Origin: Acidimicrobiaceae bacterium
Lineage (GTDB): Bacteria; Actinomycetota; Acidimicrobiia; Acidimicrobiales; RAAP-2
Assembly: GCA_003158855.1 (NCBI GenBank)
Contig: PMLJ01000038.1
Location: 1-64,000 of the forward strand
Length of the DNA stretch: 64,000 nt
Reading direction: 5' to 3'
Shown here: positions 52,994 to 63,294 of the stretch, in pieces
Position numbering within the stretch: position 1 is the first letter of the stretch
How the letters are laid out: each line of letters starts with the position of its first letter
Position numbers and translations under genes: made by a program
The notes under the pieces: model-generated
What the model was told of the DNA's origin: nothing
Seen by the model: the letters and a program-made list of their open reading frames with translations, nothing else
Database searches by the model: none

Positions 52994-55589
52994 CGTGACG
53001 CGCACAACGGTTCAGATCACGCTCGACGGCCGCGCCATCGAGGCGAAGCCGGGCGAGCTCCTGATTGAGGCCTGCGAGCGTGCCGGCACCTACGTCCCGC
53101 GCTTCTGCTACCACCCGCGCATGGAGCCCGTCGGGGTGTGCCGAATGTGCCTCGTCGAGGTCGACAGCCCCCGCGGCGCCACGTTGCAGCCCGCCTGCTA
53201 CCTGCGGGTGAGCGACGGCATGAACATCGTGACCGATTCCGAGAAGGTCAAGAAGGCCCAGGACGGCGTGCTCGAGTTCCTGCTCGCCAACCACCCCCTC
53301 GACTGCCCGGTCTGCGACAAGGGCGGCGAGTGCCCCCTGCAGGACCAGACGCTGGCGCACGGATCGGGCGAGACCCGCTTCATCGAGGAGAAGCGCCACT
53401 TCGTCAAGCCCGTCGAGATCGGCGAGCTCGTGCTCCTCGACCGCGAGCGCTGCATCCAGTGCTCGCGCTGCACCCGTTTCGCGAGCGAGGTCGCCGGCGA
53501 CGCCCAGATCGCCTTCGCCGGACGCGGCGATCTGATCGAAGTCGCGACATCCCCCACGCAGCCCTTCGACTCGGTCTTCTCGGGCAACGTGGTCCAGATC
53601 TGCCCCGTCGGGGCGCTCACCGCCAAGCCCTACCGCTTCTCCGCTCGTCCGTGGGACCTCGAGCAGGTCGAGAGCACCTGCACGACGTGCGCGGTGGGAT
53701 GCCGCGTCGCCGTGCAGTCCTCGGGCAACCGGCTCACCCGTGTCCTGGGTGTCGACAGCGACCCCGTGAACCACGGCTGGTTGTGCGACAAGGGACGCTT
53801 CACCCTCGAGTCGGTCGACGGGAACATCCTCTCGTTCGATCCGCTGAAGGCGACCACCCGCATCACCGAGCCCCTCCTGCGGCGCAACGGCGAGCTCGTC
53901 CCCGTGAGCTGGGGCCAGGCCCTCGCCGAAGCCGCGTCGCTGCTCCGTGAAGCCTCGGCGAAGCCCGGTGGCGTCGGCGCCATCGGCGGCGCGGCCCTCA
54001 CGAACGAGGGTGCGTTCGCGTGGGAACGATTCGTGCGCGGCGTCCTCGGCAGCGACAGCATTGACGCGCAGTACGGCGACGGCCTCGACGCCGCGCTGCT
54101 GCAGGCGCTGCCCATGGCGACCATCGACGAGGCGGCCAGCGCCTGCACGGTCGTGACGCTGACCGGCGACCTGCGCGAGGAGCTGCCCATCCTGTTCCTG
54201 CGGCTGCGCGAGGGCGCCGTGAAGAAGTCGAGCTCGATCGTCGAGTTCGCCTTTGGTCCGAGCGCCCTTCACTCGCTCGCGCGCGTCTCGCTCGTCGTTC
54301 GCCCGGGTGAAGCCCATATCGTCGCCCAAGCCGTAGCGAGCGGATCGGAAGTCCCCGTCGGCGTCGCCTTCAGCGAGGAAGAACTCCGCGAAGCCCGTCG
54401 CCTCATTGGCGAGAGCGGCGAAGGCGTGGTCTTCGTCGTCGGACGTCCCAACTTGGCCGAAGACGCCCGGGTGATGGAGACGGCGATTCGCACGCTCGCC
54501 GAGCGCTTCCCCGACGCCAAGTTCCTGCCCGCGCTTCGACGGTCGAACGTGATGGGCGCCCTCGACATGGGGCTCAGCCCGAACCTTCGTCCCGGTCGCG
54601 GATTCAACGCGCACAAGGGGGGGCGTGACACGCTGAGCCAGCTCGAGGCCCTTCGCAAGGGCGACCAGTGGGCCGTGCTGCTCCTCGGCGGGTGCCTGCT
54701 CGGCAACGTCGCCGACCCGGACGGCGCGCAGAAGGCGCTTGAGGCGGCCGACGTCGTGGTCGTCACCGGACACGGCGGCGCGACGCTGGCCTACGCGAAC
54801 GTCGTCCTGCCCGCCGCCATCCAGCACGAGCGAAGCGGCACCGTCACCAACATCGAAGGCCGCGTCACCACCGTTTCGCCCAAGATCGTTCCCCCCGGTT
54901 CCGCGTGGCCCGATGTCGCGATCGCCGCCGAGCTCGCCGAGGAGTTTGGCCAGAGCATCGGGCTCACGTCGGTCGAGCAGACCTCGCGGGCGATCGAGGA
55001 GACGACGGGTTACCCCGCGCTCTCGGTGATGAACGACGAGGTGTACGACGGCGTCGTCGTCGGACGCAACGTCACCCCCTCGCCTCGGCGCACGCTCGAC
55101 CCGATGGCCGTCCCCGGCATCCGTTCGGCGAACGCCGTGGGCCTCGGCTCGCACACCGGTTCGACGGTCGTCGTCAACGCCACCGGATCCGCGACGACCT
55201 CGAGCGCCACCTGGAACGACGTGCGCGCGGGACGCGGGCTCGACGTTCCCCTCGCCGACGCCTACGCGCTGCGCGTCGTCCTGAGCCGCCGGCTCTACGA
55301 CCGCGGCGTCGCGATGCAGGGGTCGCCCGCGCTGCACGGCCTGATTCCCACGACGACGCTGCACCTCAACCACTTCGACCTCGACCGCCTCGGCGTCGAG
55401 AGCGGCGACGTGGTGAAGGTGAACGGTCCGAAGGGCACGCTGGAGCTGCCGGTCGTGCTCAACGAAGGTGTCGCGCGGGGCACCACCGAGATCATCTTTG
55501 GCACCCTCGACGAGTCCGGCGAGAACGTGGTGAAGGAACTCATCGACGGTTCGAGCGTCATCACCCAGGTTCGATTGGCGACGCGATGA
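52986..55589 (+). CDS. nuoG: NADH-quinone oxidoreductase subunit G
   Basis: 867 residues from ATG 52986. N-terminal [2Fe-2S] domain (FCYHPRMEPVGVCRMCLVEV), C-P-V-C-D-K-G-G-E-C-P-L-Q-D, then CIQCSRCTRF, and a molybdopterin-oxidoreductase-like body with an extra cluster site CTTCAVGCR. The C-terminal ~100 residues resemble a molydopterin-dinucleotide domain. Carries the iron-sulfur chain from NuoF/E to NuoI. Confidence 0.95.
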   Translation: MSDVTRTTVQITLDGRAIEAKPGELLIEACERAGTYVPRFCYHPRMEPVGVCRMCLVEVDSPRGATLQPACYLRVSDGMNIVTDSEKVKKAQDGVLEFLLANHPLDCPVCDKGGECPLQDQTLAHGSGETRFIEEKRHFVKPVEIGELVLLDRERCIQCSRCTRFASEVAGDAQIAFAGRGDLIEVATSPTQPFDSVFSGNVVQICPVGALTAKPYRFSARPWDLEQVESTCTTCAVGCRVAVQSSGNRLTRVLGVDSDPVNHGWLCDKGRFTLESVDGNILSFDPLKATTRITEPLLRRNGELVPVSWGQALAEAASLLREASAKPGGVGAIGGAALTNEGAFAWERFVRGVLGSDSIDAQYGDGLDAALLQALPMATIDEAASACTVVTLTGDLREELPILFLRLREGAVKKSSSIVEFAFGPSALHSLARVSLVVRPGEAHIVAQAVASGSEVPVGVAFSEEELREARRLIGESGEGVVFVVGRPNLAEDARVMETAIRTLAERFPDAKFLPALRRSNVMGALDMGLSPNLRPGRGFNAHKGGRDTLSQLEALRKGDQWAVLLLGGCLLGNVADPDGAQKALEAADVVVVTGHGGATLAYANVVLPAAIQHERSGTVTNIEGRVTTVSPKIVPPGSAWPDVAIAAELAEEFGQSIGLTSVEQTSRAIEETTGYPALSVMNDEVYDGVVVGRNVTPSPRRTLDPMAVPGIRSANAVGLGSHTGSTVVVNATGSATTSSATWNDVRAGRGLDVPLADAYALRVVLSRRLYDRGVAMQGSPALHGLIPTTTLHLNHFDLDRLGVESGDVVKVNGPKGTLELPVVLNEGVARGTTEIIFGTLDESGENVVKELIDGSSVITQVRLATR

Positions 55590-56818
55590 ATCCGCTGCTC
55601 GCATCCGGTGACCCGCTGTTCGCCCACGGCGTCACCGGCGTGGTTCTGCTGATCGTGCTGATCAAGGTTCTGGTGGGATTTGGCGCCATCATGGGCGCGG
55701 TCACCATCATGATCTGGTTCGAACGCAAGGCGATCTCGGACATGCAGAGCCGCATCGGTCCCCAGCGCTGGGGACCGTTCGGGCTGTTCCAGACCTTGGC
55801 TGACGGGCTCAAGCTCATTGGCAAGGAGGACCTGGTTCCGAGCGAGGCCGACCGATTCGTCTTCAAACTGGCCCCCTATCTCGTCGTGGTCCCGGCGCTC
55901 ATCACGTTCGCCCTCGTCCCGCTGGGCGGAACGATCCACGTGGCGGGCCACGCCGTGATGCTGCAGGTGGCGAACCCGCCCATGGGGATCCTGCTGATGC
56001 TCGCGATGTCGGGCATCTCGGTCTACGGTGTTATGCTCGCGGGCTGGTCGTCGGGATCGAAGTACCCGCTGCTCTCCTCGGTGCGCGCGAGCGCCCAGAT
56101 GATCAGCTACGAGGCGGCCCTCGGCATGACGATCGTGACGATCATCCTCGCCACCGGATCGCTCTCGACGCACAACATCGTCACCTCCCAGGGCGGCGGC
56201 GTCTGGCACTGGAACCTGATCCGCCTGGGCGTGGTGCCCTTCGTGGTGTTCCTCATCTCGATCACCGCCGAACTGAACCGGCCGCCCTTCGACGTCGTCG
56301 AAGCGGAGAGCGAGCTCGTCGGCGGTTTCCACACGGAGTACTCGTCGATCCGCTTCGGCCTCTTCTACCTCGCCGAGTTCATGAACACCATCACCATGTC
56401 GGCGATCATCGTGACGCTCTTCCTCGGCGGTCCGGCCGGCTGGATCCCGCCGGTCGCGCACTTCAAGTGGATCTTCCCGATCATCTGGTTCGTGCTGAAG
56501 ACCTCCGGCTTCGCCTTCGCGTACGTGTGGTTCCGCGGCGCGCTCCCGCGCTTTCGCTACGACCAGCTCATGGACCTCGGCTGGAAGCGGCTCATTCCGC
56601 TCAGCCTCGGCTGGATGCTCATCGTCGCGGGCTTCCTGATCGCCCCGGGCTGGGGATTCCTCATGGCCTCGGCGGTGTTCCTCTCCTGGACGCTGCTCAC
56701 GAGGGCGTTCACGCTCGGCCAGTCGCGCGAAGTCGGCAGCGAGGCGGTGCTGCCGGTGGTCGGCGAGCGGCCGATCCCGGGCCGCATCATCCGCAAACTC
56801 ACGGACGGAGAGAGCTGA
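55586..56818 (+). CDS. nuoH: NADH-quinone oxidoreductase subunit H
   Basis: 410 residues from ATG 55586 (ATGA overlap). About eight membrane helices with the signatures ERKAISDMQSRIGPQRWGPFG, LADGLKLIGKED and ELNRPPFDVVEAESELVGGFHTEY. Membrane subunit forming the quinone chamber floor. Confidence 0.96.
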   Translation: MNPLLASGDPLFAHGVTGVVLLIVLIKVLVGFGAIMGAVTIMIWFERKAISDMQSRIGPQRWGPFGLFQTLADGLKLIGKEDLVPSEADRFVFKLAPYLVVVPALITFALVPLGGTIHVAGHAVMLQVANPPMGILLMLAMSGISVYGVMLAGWSSGSKYPLLSSVRASAQMISYEAALGMTIVTIILATGSLSTHNIVTSQGGGVWHWNLIRLGVVPFVVFLISITAELNRPPFDVVEAESELVGGFHTEYSSIRFGLFYLAEFMNTITMSAIIVTLFLGGPAGWIPPVAHFKWIFPIIWFVLKTSGFAFAYVWFRGALPRFRYDQLMDLGWKRLIPLSLGWMLIVAGFLIAPGWGFLMASAVFLSWTLLTRAFTLGQSREVGSEAVLPVVGERPIPGRIIRKLTDGES

Positions 56819-57570
56819 TGGCCCAGCCGTTCGACTTCTTTGGTGGTTTCAAGCTCACCCTGCAGCACCTGGTTCGCCCGAGGGTGACCAACAGCTACCC
56901 GAAGGTGAAGCGACCCAAGCAGCCGCGCCAGCACGGCCGCCACGTCCTCAGCCGCTACGAGGACGGGATGGAGAAGTGCATCGGCTGCGAGCTGTGCGCC
57001 GGCGCCTGTCCGGTCAACTGCATCTACGTTCGAGGTCTCGACAACCCGCCCGACCACCCCGTGAGCCCCGGTGAGCGTTACGGCTACGTCTACGAGATCA
57101 ACTACCTGCGCTGCATCCACTGCGACCTCTGCGTCGAGGCGTGCCCGCCCCAGGCGATCACCGAGTCCAAGATGTTCGAGTTCTCCTTCACCAACCGCTC
57201 CGACGCGATCTACACGAAGGCCGAGCTCCTCGTCGACGACCAGGGCTTTCCGCAGCGCCTGCCGTGGGAGGACTGGCGTGAGGGCGAAGCCGAGATGACC
57301 GGCGGCTGGATGCGCGCCACGTCGCCAGCGGGCGACGCGTCGTTCGAGGGCGTCGTCCAGTGGACCGGCGACCTAGGCGCGGGAGTGCGCGCGCCCGAAG
57401 GCGGACAGTCGGAGAACCGCGACGACGAGGCCACCGGCTCGAAGCAGATCCGCAACGTGTTCGCGAGGCACCTCAATCCGATCGACGTGCCGCTCGACCA
57501 GCGAGGTCTGCAAGGATTGATGAGGAACGCTCGCGAAAGAATGCCGCGTCGTCGACGAGGAGAGAAGTGA
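56818..57570 (+). CDS. nuoI: NADH-quinone oxidoreductase subunit I
   Basis: 250 residues from ATG 56818. Two [4Fe-4S] motifs, CIGCELCAGACPVNC and CIHCDLCVEACPPQA, carry clusters N6a and N6b. A ~100-residue tail beyond the core is longer than in enterobacterial NuoI. Confidence 0.95.
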   Translation: MAQPFDFFGGFKLTLQHLVRPRVTNSYPKVKRPKQPRQHGRHVLSRYEDGMEKCIGCELCAGACPVNCIYVRGLDNPPDHPVSPGERYGYVYEINYLRCIHCDLCVEACPPQAITESKMFEFSFTNRSDAIYTKAELLVDDQGFPQRLPWEDWREGEAEMTGGWMRATSPAGDASFEGVVQWTGDLGAGVRAPEGGQSENRDDEATGSKQIRNVFARHLNPIDVPLDQRGLQGLMRNARERMPRRRRGEK

Positions 57571-58148
57571 TGATTGCCGGCGCCTACGCCCTCGCCAGCG
57601 TCCTGGTCTTCGTGACCGCGGCACTGCTGATCCTGGTCGGCGCCATCGGCGTCATCGCCCTGAAGAACCCAGTGCACAGCGCATTGAGCCTGATCATGAC
57701 GCTCTTCGGCGTGGCGATCGCCTTCGTCGCCCAGTCCGCTGACTTCCTCGCCGCAGTGCAGATCATCGTCTACGCCGGCGCGATCGTCGTGCTCTTCCTG
57801 TTCGTCATCATGTTCCTCGGCGTGGATCGCAAGGAGCACGTCCACGTCGAGCCGCTCGTCGGCCAGCGCGCGTTCGCCGCGGTGGGTTCCGCCATCACGG
57901 TGGGCGGGCTCGTCGTCCTGATGGCTCGTTCGCACTGGGTCACCGGCGCCATGTCGGTCTCCACGAAGGGCGCGACGCTCGCGACGGGACAAGCCAACGT
58001 GAAGCAGCTCGGCACGGCGGTCTTTACGACCTATCTCTTCGCGTTCGAGGCCACGGCCGCGCTGCTGGTCATCGCCGTCGTCGGCGCGGTCGTGCTCGCG
58101 CGGCGCGAGCGCTCGGTGGATGACGAAGAGGTCGAGGTGGACGCATGA
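57570..58148 (+). CDS. nuoJ: NADH-quinone oxidoreductase subunit J
   Basis: 192 residues from ATG 57570, sharing a base with the nuoI stop. Five membrane helices; helix 3 reads [21 protein letters not shown], which includes the pi-bulge typical of this subunit. GTG 57567 is an alternative start. Confidence 0.94.
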   Translation: MIAGAYALASVLVFVTAALLILVGAIGVIALKNPVHSALSLIMTLFGVAIAFVAQSADFLAAVQIIVYAGAIVVLFLFVIMFLGVDRKEHVHVEPLVGQRAFAAVGSAITVGGLVVLMARSHWVTGAMSVSTKGATLATGQANVKQLGTAVFTTYLFAFEATAALLVIAVVGAVVLARRERSVDDEEVEVDA

Positions 58149-58450
58149 ACGTACCCGCCGCGTGGTACCTGATACTCGCCGCCGTGCTCTTCGGCGTCGG
58201 CGCTTACGGCCTCTTGACCCGACGCAGCGCGCTGATCATGTTCATGTGCATCGAGCTCATGCTCAACGCTGTCAACCTGACCTTCGTGACCTTCTCGCGA
58301 ACGCTGGGCGACATCGGGGGACAGGCCAGCGTGTTCTTCGTCATGGTCGTCGCCGCGGCGGAGGTCACGGTGGGACTCGGCATCGTCGTGGCGGTCTTTC
58401 GACGCCGTTCGTCAACCTCGGTCGATGAACTTTCGGAGTTGAAGGGCTGA
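58145..58450 (+). CDS. nuoK: NADH-quinone oxidoreductase subunit K
   Basis: 101 residues; ATGA overlap. Three helices with the channel glutamates in [13 protein letters not shown] and [18 protein letters not shown]. Part of the proton-pump E-channel. Confidence 0.96.
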   Translation: MNVPAAWYLILAAVLFGVGAYGLLTRRSALIMFMCIELMLNAVNLTFVTFSRTLGDIGGQASVFFVMVVAAAEVTVGLGIVVAVFRRRSSTSVDELSELKG

Positions 58451-58451
58451 G

Positions 58452-60323
58452 ATGGCACACATCGCGACACTTATCCTGCTGCTGCCCCTGGTGGGTTTCG
58501 TCTTCGTTCTGCTGAACGGAAGGAGCATGAACGAGTCCCAGATCGGTTACGCGGCGACCGGGGTCGTGGGGCTCAGCTTCGTCGCCTCGGTGAGCGCGTT
58601 CTTCCTGCTCCTGCACCAGCACACCCGCGAGGTCACGGTGCAGCTGTTCACGTGGATCGACGTCGGCACCCTGCACGTGCCGGCGGCCCTGCTGGTCGAC
58701 CCCCTGTCGATCACGATGTGCCTCTTCGTCACCGGGATCTCGACGTTGATCCACCTCTATTCGATCGGCTACATGCACGGCGAGAAGGACTACCGCAAGT
58801 TCTTCCTGTACCTGAACCTCTTCGTGTTCTCGATGCTTACCCTCGTGCTCGCGAACAACCTGGTCCTCACCTTCGTCGGATGGGAGGGTGTCGGTCTCTG
58901 CTCGTACTGGCTCGTGAGCTTCTACTTCGACCGGGACTCGGCCGCCTCGGCCGGCAAGAAGGCGTTCATCTACAACCGCGTCGGCGACGTCGGGCTGCTG
59001 GTCGCGATGTTCCTGCTCTTCGCGCACACCGGCACGCTGACCTACCTCGGCATCTTCCACCTGGCCGGCACGCTCTCGCCGACCGTCGCGACGCTGACCG
59101 TGCTCGCGCTGCTGCTCGCCGCGACCGGCAAGAGCGCGCAGATACCGCTCTTCAACTGGCTCCCCGACGCCATGGAAGGCCCCACCCCGGTGTCGGCGCT
59201 GATCCACGCGGCGACCATGGTCACCGCCGGTGTCTACCTGCTCGTGCGCATGTCGCCCGTGCTCGCCCTCTCGGGGTCCGGGCGCACCACGATCGCGGTG
59301 ATCGGGGCCCTCACGGCCTTCGTCGCCGCCACCATCGCCACGTCCCAGAAGGACATCAAGAAGGTGCTCGCCTTCTCGACGGTCTCCCAGATCGGCTACA
59401 TGGTGCTCGCCGTCGGGGTCGGCGCCTACTCGGCCGCCATCTTCTTGATGGTGAGCCACGCCTTCTTCAAGGCCCTGCTCTTCCTCGGCTCGGGGTCGGT
59501 CATCCACTCGCTCAACGGCGAGCAGGACATGCGAAAGATGGGTGGGCTCCAGAAGTACCTGCCGCTGACCTTCCCGACGTTCCTCATCGGCTGGCTCGCC
59601 ATCTCGGGCATACCGCCGTTCGCCGGGTTCTGGGCGAAGGGTGACGTGCTCACCAACGTCTTCGCGCACAGCAAGATCCTCTGGATCCTGGCGGTGCTGA
59701 CGGCGATCCTCACCGCCTACTACATGAGCCGCCTCTTCATCCTGACCTTTCGCGGAACCGAGCGCTTCCGCGAGGAGACCCACGGGCACGATCCCCACGA
59801 ATCACCGTGGGTCATGACCGCACCGCTGGTCGTCCTCGCCGCCCTCTCGGTGCTCGGCGGGATGCTGGACCTGCCCTGGATCCACCACGACTCGCTCGCG
59901 GGCTTCCTGAGCCCCACGTTCGGCTACGTCGCGCCGACCGCCGCGGCCACGACGTTGGCCCAGTGGGGCCTCGCGGCGGTCGACGTCGCCGCGGCGGCGA
60001 TCGGGCTCTTCGCCGCGTTCACCATCTGGCGCGGGATCTCCGAGTCGGCCCGCTTCGAGTCGCCGTTCTTCGAGCACGTGTGGCACTGGGACGACTTCTA
60101 CGACGCCACCATTGGCCGCCCGCTCGAGAAGGCCGCCGCGTTCAGCGATGCGGTCATCGAGGACAAGGTCATTGACGGCGGCGTGATGGGCCTCGCGGTG
60201 GGGGTTCGCCACAGCGCCGAAGGCGTTCGCAAGGTCCAGTCCGGCTTCGTCCGCCACTACGCGCTCGCCACCGTGCTCGGCGTCGCCGTCATCGTCGTCT
60301 ACCTCGTCGCGAGGGTTGGTTAG
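58452..60323 (+). CDS. nuoL: NADH-quinone oxidoreductase subunit L
   Basis: 623 residues with about sixteen helices. Antiporter-like signatures: NNLVLTFVGWEGVGLCSYWLV, GKSAQIPLFNWLPDAMEGPTPVSALIHAATMVTAGVYL, and a long lateral-helix C-terminus. Distal proton-pumping subunit. Confidence 0.96.
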   Translation: MAHIATLILLLPLVGFVFVLLNGRSMNESQIGYAATGVVGLSFVASVSAFFLLLHQHTREVTVQLFTWIDVGTLHVPAALLVDPLSITMCLFVTGISTLIHLYSIGYMHGEKDYRKFFLYLNLFVFSMLTLVLANNLVLTFVGWEGVGLCSYWLVSFYFDRDSAASAGKKAFIYNRVGDVGLLVAMFLLFAHTGTLTYLGIFHLAGTLSPTVATLTVLALLLAATGKSAQIPLFNWLPDAMEGPTPVSALIHAATMVTAGVYLLVRMSPVLALSGSGRTTIAVIGALTAFVAATIATSQKDIKKVLAFSTVSQIGYMVLAVGVGAYSAAIFLMVSHAFFKALLFLGSGSVIHSLNGEQDMRKMGGLQKYLPLTFPTFLIGWLAISGIPPFAGFWAKGDVLTNVFAHSKILWILAVLTAILTAYYMSRLFILTFRGTERFREETHGHDPHESPWVMTAPLVVLAALSVLGGMLDLPWIHHDSLAGFLSPTFGYVAPTAAATTLAQWGLAAVDVAAAAIGLFAAFTIWRGISESARFESPFFEHVWHWDDFYDATIGRPLEKAAAFSDAVIEDKVIDGGVMGLAVGVRHSAEGVRKVQSGFVRHYALATVLGVAVIVVYLVARVG

Positions 60324-60325
60324 TC

Positions 60326-61825
60326 ATGCATTCGTCACTCTGGTTAACCGCGCTGCTGGTCGTGCCCCTCGCGGGCGCGCTCGTGGCGATGCTCGTGCGC
60401 GACAGGGAGGGCCGCGCGTACCTCGTCGCCGTCGTGACGGCGAGCGTCGAGATGGTGCTGGCGCTGTTCGTCGCGGTGCTCTACAACGACCACATCGCGA
60501 AGGCCCAGACCTTCGACTTCGCGACGCGCCACGTGCTCGCGGCTCCCTTCGGACTCGCCTACGACGTCGCGCTCGACGGCATCTCGCTGCTGATGGTGGT
60601 GCTGACCGCGATCGTCGTGCTGCTGGCGCTGCTCGGCGCGCGTGATCGTCGCCGCGAGCCGGCCTTCGTGTCGTGGCTCCTGATCCTCACCAGCATGACG
60701 ATGGGCAGCTTCATCGCCCACGACCTGCTGCTCTTCTTCATCTTCTTCGAGTTGACGCTCGTTCCCTGCTACTTCATCATCTCCCAGTGGGGCGGCGCCG
60801 AGCGGGGCAAGGCCGCGCTCAAGTTCTTCATCTACACCTTCACCGCGTCGGCGTTCCTGCTGATCGGCATCTTGTACCTGGGCTTCCTGCACCAGCACCA
60901 GACCGGGGGCGCGCTCAGCTTCGCCTACGGGGCGTTGTCGACGACGTCGATGACCCACTCGACGGCGATCTGGCTCTTCGTCGCCTTCGCCATCGCCTTT
61001 GGCGCGAAGGCGCCGATCTGGCCGCTGCACACGTGGTCGCCCCTCACGTACGCCGAGGCGCCGACGGCCGGTTCGATCGAGCTCTCGGCGCTGCTCGCGA
61101 AGCTCGGCTCGTACGGGCTGCTGCGCTTCGCCGTCGGGCTGCTCCCGCTGGCGCTGCCCGACATGCGCCCGGTGGTCATGACACTCGCGGTGATCGGGAT
61201 CCTCTACGGATCGGCGCTCGCCTGCGTGGCGCTCGACCTCAAGCGGTTCGTCGCGTACTCGTCGCTCGCCCAGATGGGCTTCATCACGCTCGGCGTCATG
61301 GCGGGATCGAAGATCGCCACGGTGGGCGCGGTGCTCTTGATGTTCAACCACGGCATCATCACGATCGGGTTCTTCCTCATCATTGGCTACATCGAGACCC
61401 GCCGGGGTAGCATCCAGATCCGCGACTTCAACGGCCTCCAGGGACCGGCGCCGGTGATGGCGGCGCTCTTCACGCTCGTCATGCTCGCTTCGATCGGCCT
61501 GCCGGGACTGTCGGGCTTCGTCAGCGAGTACCTCATCCTGATCGGCACGTTCGCCACCCACGCGTGGTGGGGCGTCTTCGGCGCCTTCGGTGTCGTCGCC
61601 GCCGCGCTGTACCTGCTCTGGGCCTACCAGCGGGTCTTTCACGGCCGGGCGGTCGGCGCGAACGCCACCATGACCGACGTCACCTCGAAGGAGCGCTGGG
61701 CACTGGTTCCCGTCGTTGTGCTGATCGTGGCCCTCGGCGTGTTCCCCAAGCCCGTTCTTGACCGGATCTCGCCGTCGGTCCAGCAGCTGATCGAGCACGT
61801 CGCTCCGAGCGGAGTTTCGAAGTGA
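60326..61825 (+). CDS. nuoM: NADH-quinone oxidoreductase subunit M
   Basis: 499 residues. LLLFFIFFELTLVPCYFIISQWGG, GAKAPIWPLHTWSPLTYAEAPTAGSIELSALLAKLGSYGL and MFNHGIITIGFFLI mark the second antiporter-like subunit. It overlaps nuoN by four bases. Confidence 0.96.
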   Translation: MHSSLWLTALLVVPLAGALVAMLVRDREGRAYLVAVVTASVEMVLALFVAVLYNDHIAKAQTFDFATRHVLAAPFGLAYDVALDGISLLMVVLTAIVVLLALLGARDRRREPAFVSWLLILTSMTMGSFIAHDLLLFFIFFELTLVPCYFIISQWGGAERGKAALKFFIYTFTASAFLLIGILYLGFLHQHQTGGALSFAYGALSTTSMTHSTAIWLFVAFAIAFGAKAPIWPLHTWSPLTYAEAPTAGSIELSALLAKLGSYGLLRFAVGLLPLALPDMRPVVMTLAVIGILYGSALACVALDLKRFVAYSSLAQMGFITLGVMAGSKIATVGAVLLMFNHGIITIGFFLIIGYIETRRGSIQIRDFNGLQGPAPVMAALFTLVMLASIGLPGLSGFVSEYLILIGTFATHAWWGVFGAFGVVAAALYLLWAYQRVFHGRAVGANATMTDVTSKERWALVPVVVLIVALGVFPKPVLDRISPSVQQLIEHVAPSGVSK

Positions 61826-63294
61826 AGATCGCCATTCCCCACATCCACTACCTCGCTATCGCGCCGGTACTGATCCTCTTCGGCGCGGCCCTCGTGCTTC
61901 TGTTCGCAACCGCGCTCGTTCGCACCAAGGTCTCCCAGAGAATCGCCACGCTGGTGACCGTGACCGCGTCGGCGGCGGTGCTGGTCGTCACCTACTTCCA
62001 GTGGCGCTGCATCGACCAGGTGGGCGCCACGACGACCATCGCGCACGCGATCGTGCTCGACGGCTTCTCGGTGGTGGCGACCGGCGTCATCGCCGCGAGC
62101 CTCCTGATGGCCTCGCTCGTCGCGCACGACTGGGCGGTGCGCGAGCGCATCGCCGGCGTCGAGTACCAGATCCTCGCGCTCGCGTCGACCGCGGGCGCGG
62201 TCCTGATGACCCAGGCGAACGACCTCGTCGTGATCTTCCTCGGACTCGAGATCCTCTCGATCGGGCTGTACGTGCTGGTCGCCTTCGATCGCCAGCGCGC
62301 CACGTCCGCCGAAGCGGCGCTCAAGTACTTCCTGCTCGGCGGCTTCGCCTCGGCGATCTTCATCTACGGGGCAGCCCTCGTCTACGGCGCCACGGGTTCG
62401 ACGAACCTCTCGTCGATCTCGTACTTCCTCGGATCGAACGTGCTGCTGCGTCCGGGCCTGCTCTACGCCGGTGGGGCGCTCCTGCTCGTGGGTTTCGCCT
62501 TCAAGGTGGCGGCGGTGCCGTTCCACCTCTGGTCGCCCGACGTCTACGAGGGCGCACCCACGCCGGTCACCGGCTTCATGGCGTCGGTCGTCAAGGTCGG
62601 CGCCTTCGCCGCGCTCGTTCGCGTGCTCATCTCCTCGCTCGGCACGCAGATGGACACCTGGCGCCCCATCCTGTGGGTGCTGATCGTGCTCACGACGCTC
62701 GTCGGCGCAAGCCTCGCGCTCGTGCAGCGCAACGCCAAGCGCATGCTCGCGTACTCGTCGATCAACCACGCGGGCTTCATGCTCGTCGGCGTCTGGGCGG
62801 GGACCGTTCGCGGCATCGCGGGCACGCTCTTCTACATCGTGACCTACGCGCCGACCGTGGTCGCCACGTTCGCCATCGTGACCCTGATGGGCGGGCTCGG
62901 CGACGAGAACCACTCCATCGACAGCTACCGGGGCCTCGCGCGTCGCCAGCCCTGGCTCGGCGCGTCGCTCGGGGTGCTGCTCCTCAGCCAGCTGGGCGCC
63001 CCGCTGACGACCGGCTTCTACGCCAAGTACGCGGTTCTCGCGTCGGCGCTCGATTCCGGCGGCGCCCCGGTTGCCCTGATCGCGCTGCTCAGCGCCGCCA
63101 TCGCCGCCTTCTTCTACCTGCGCTGGACCATGGCGCTCTACGCCGAGGACACGATCGAGGCGACCCGCGTGGTCGTCCCGGCGTCGACTGGCGTCGCGAT
63201 CGGGCTCGGGGTCGCGATGACGCTGGTCTTCGGCGTGTGGCCCGGGCCCCTCGCGGCCCTCGCCCAGCACGCGACGGTGCTCTTCACGCCATGA
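61822..63294 (+). CDS. nuoN: NADH-quinone oxidoreductase subunit N
   Basis: 490 residues from GTG 61822. Third antiporter-like subunit: VIFLGLEILSIGLYVLVAF, AALKYFLLGGFASAIFIYG, FKVAAVPFHLWSPDVYEGAPTPVTGFMASVVKVG. Closes the complete A-to-N set. Its stop overlaps the next gene. Confidence 0.96.
   Translation: MKIAIPHIHYLAIAPVLILFGAALVLLFATALVRTKVSQRIATLVTVTASAAVLVVTYFQWRCIDQVGATTTIAHAIVLDGFSVVATGVIAASLLMASLVAHDWAVRERIAGVEYQILALASTAGAVLMTQANDLVVIFLGLEILSIGLYVLVAFDRQRATSAEAALKYFLLGGFASAIFIYGAALVYGATGSTNLSSISYFLGSNVLLRPGLLYAGGALLLVGFAFKVAAVPFHLWSPDVYEGAPTPVTGFMASVVKVGAFAALVRVLISSLGTQMDTWRPILWVLIVLTTLVGASLALVQRNAKRMLAYSSINHAGFMLVGVWAGTVRGIAGTLFYIVTYAPTVVATFAIVTLMGGLGDENHSIDSYRGLARRQPWLGASLGVLLLSQLGAPLTTGFYAKYAVLASALDSGGAPVALIALLSAAIAAFFYLRWTMALYAEDTIEATRVVVPASTGVAIGLGVAMTLVFGVWPGPLAALAQHATVLFTP

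Noticed and set aside
52860-55604. A 914-codon open frame antisense to nuoG
   Set aside because: It mirrors nuoG in a high-GC sequence where stop codons are rare; its product is Arg/Gly/Asp-rich low-complexity and has no ribosome site. The plus-strand gene has clear family motifs.
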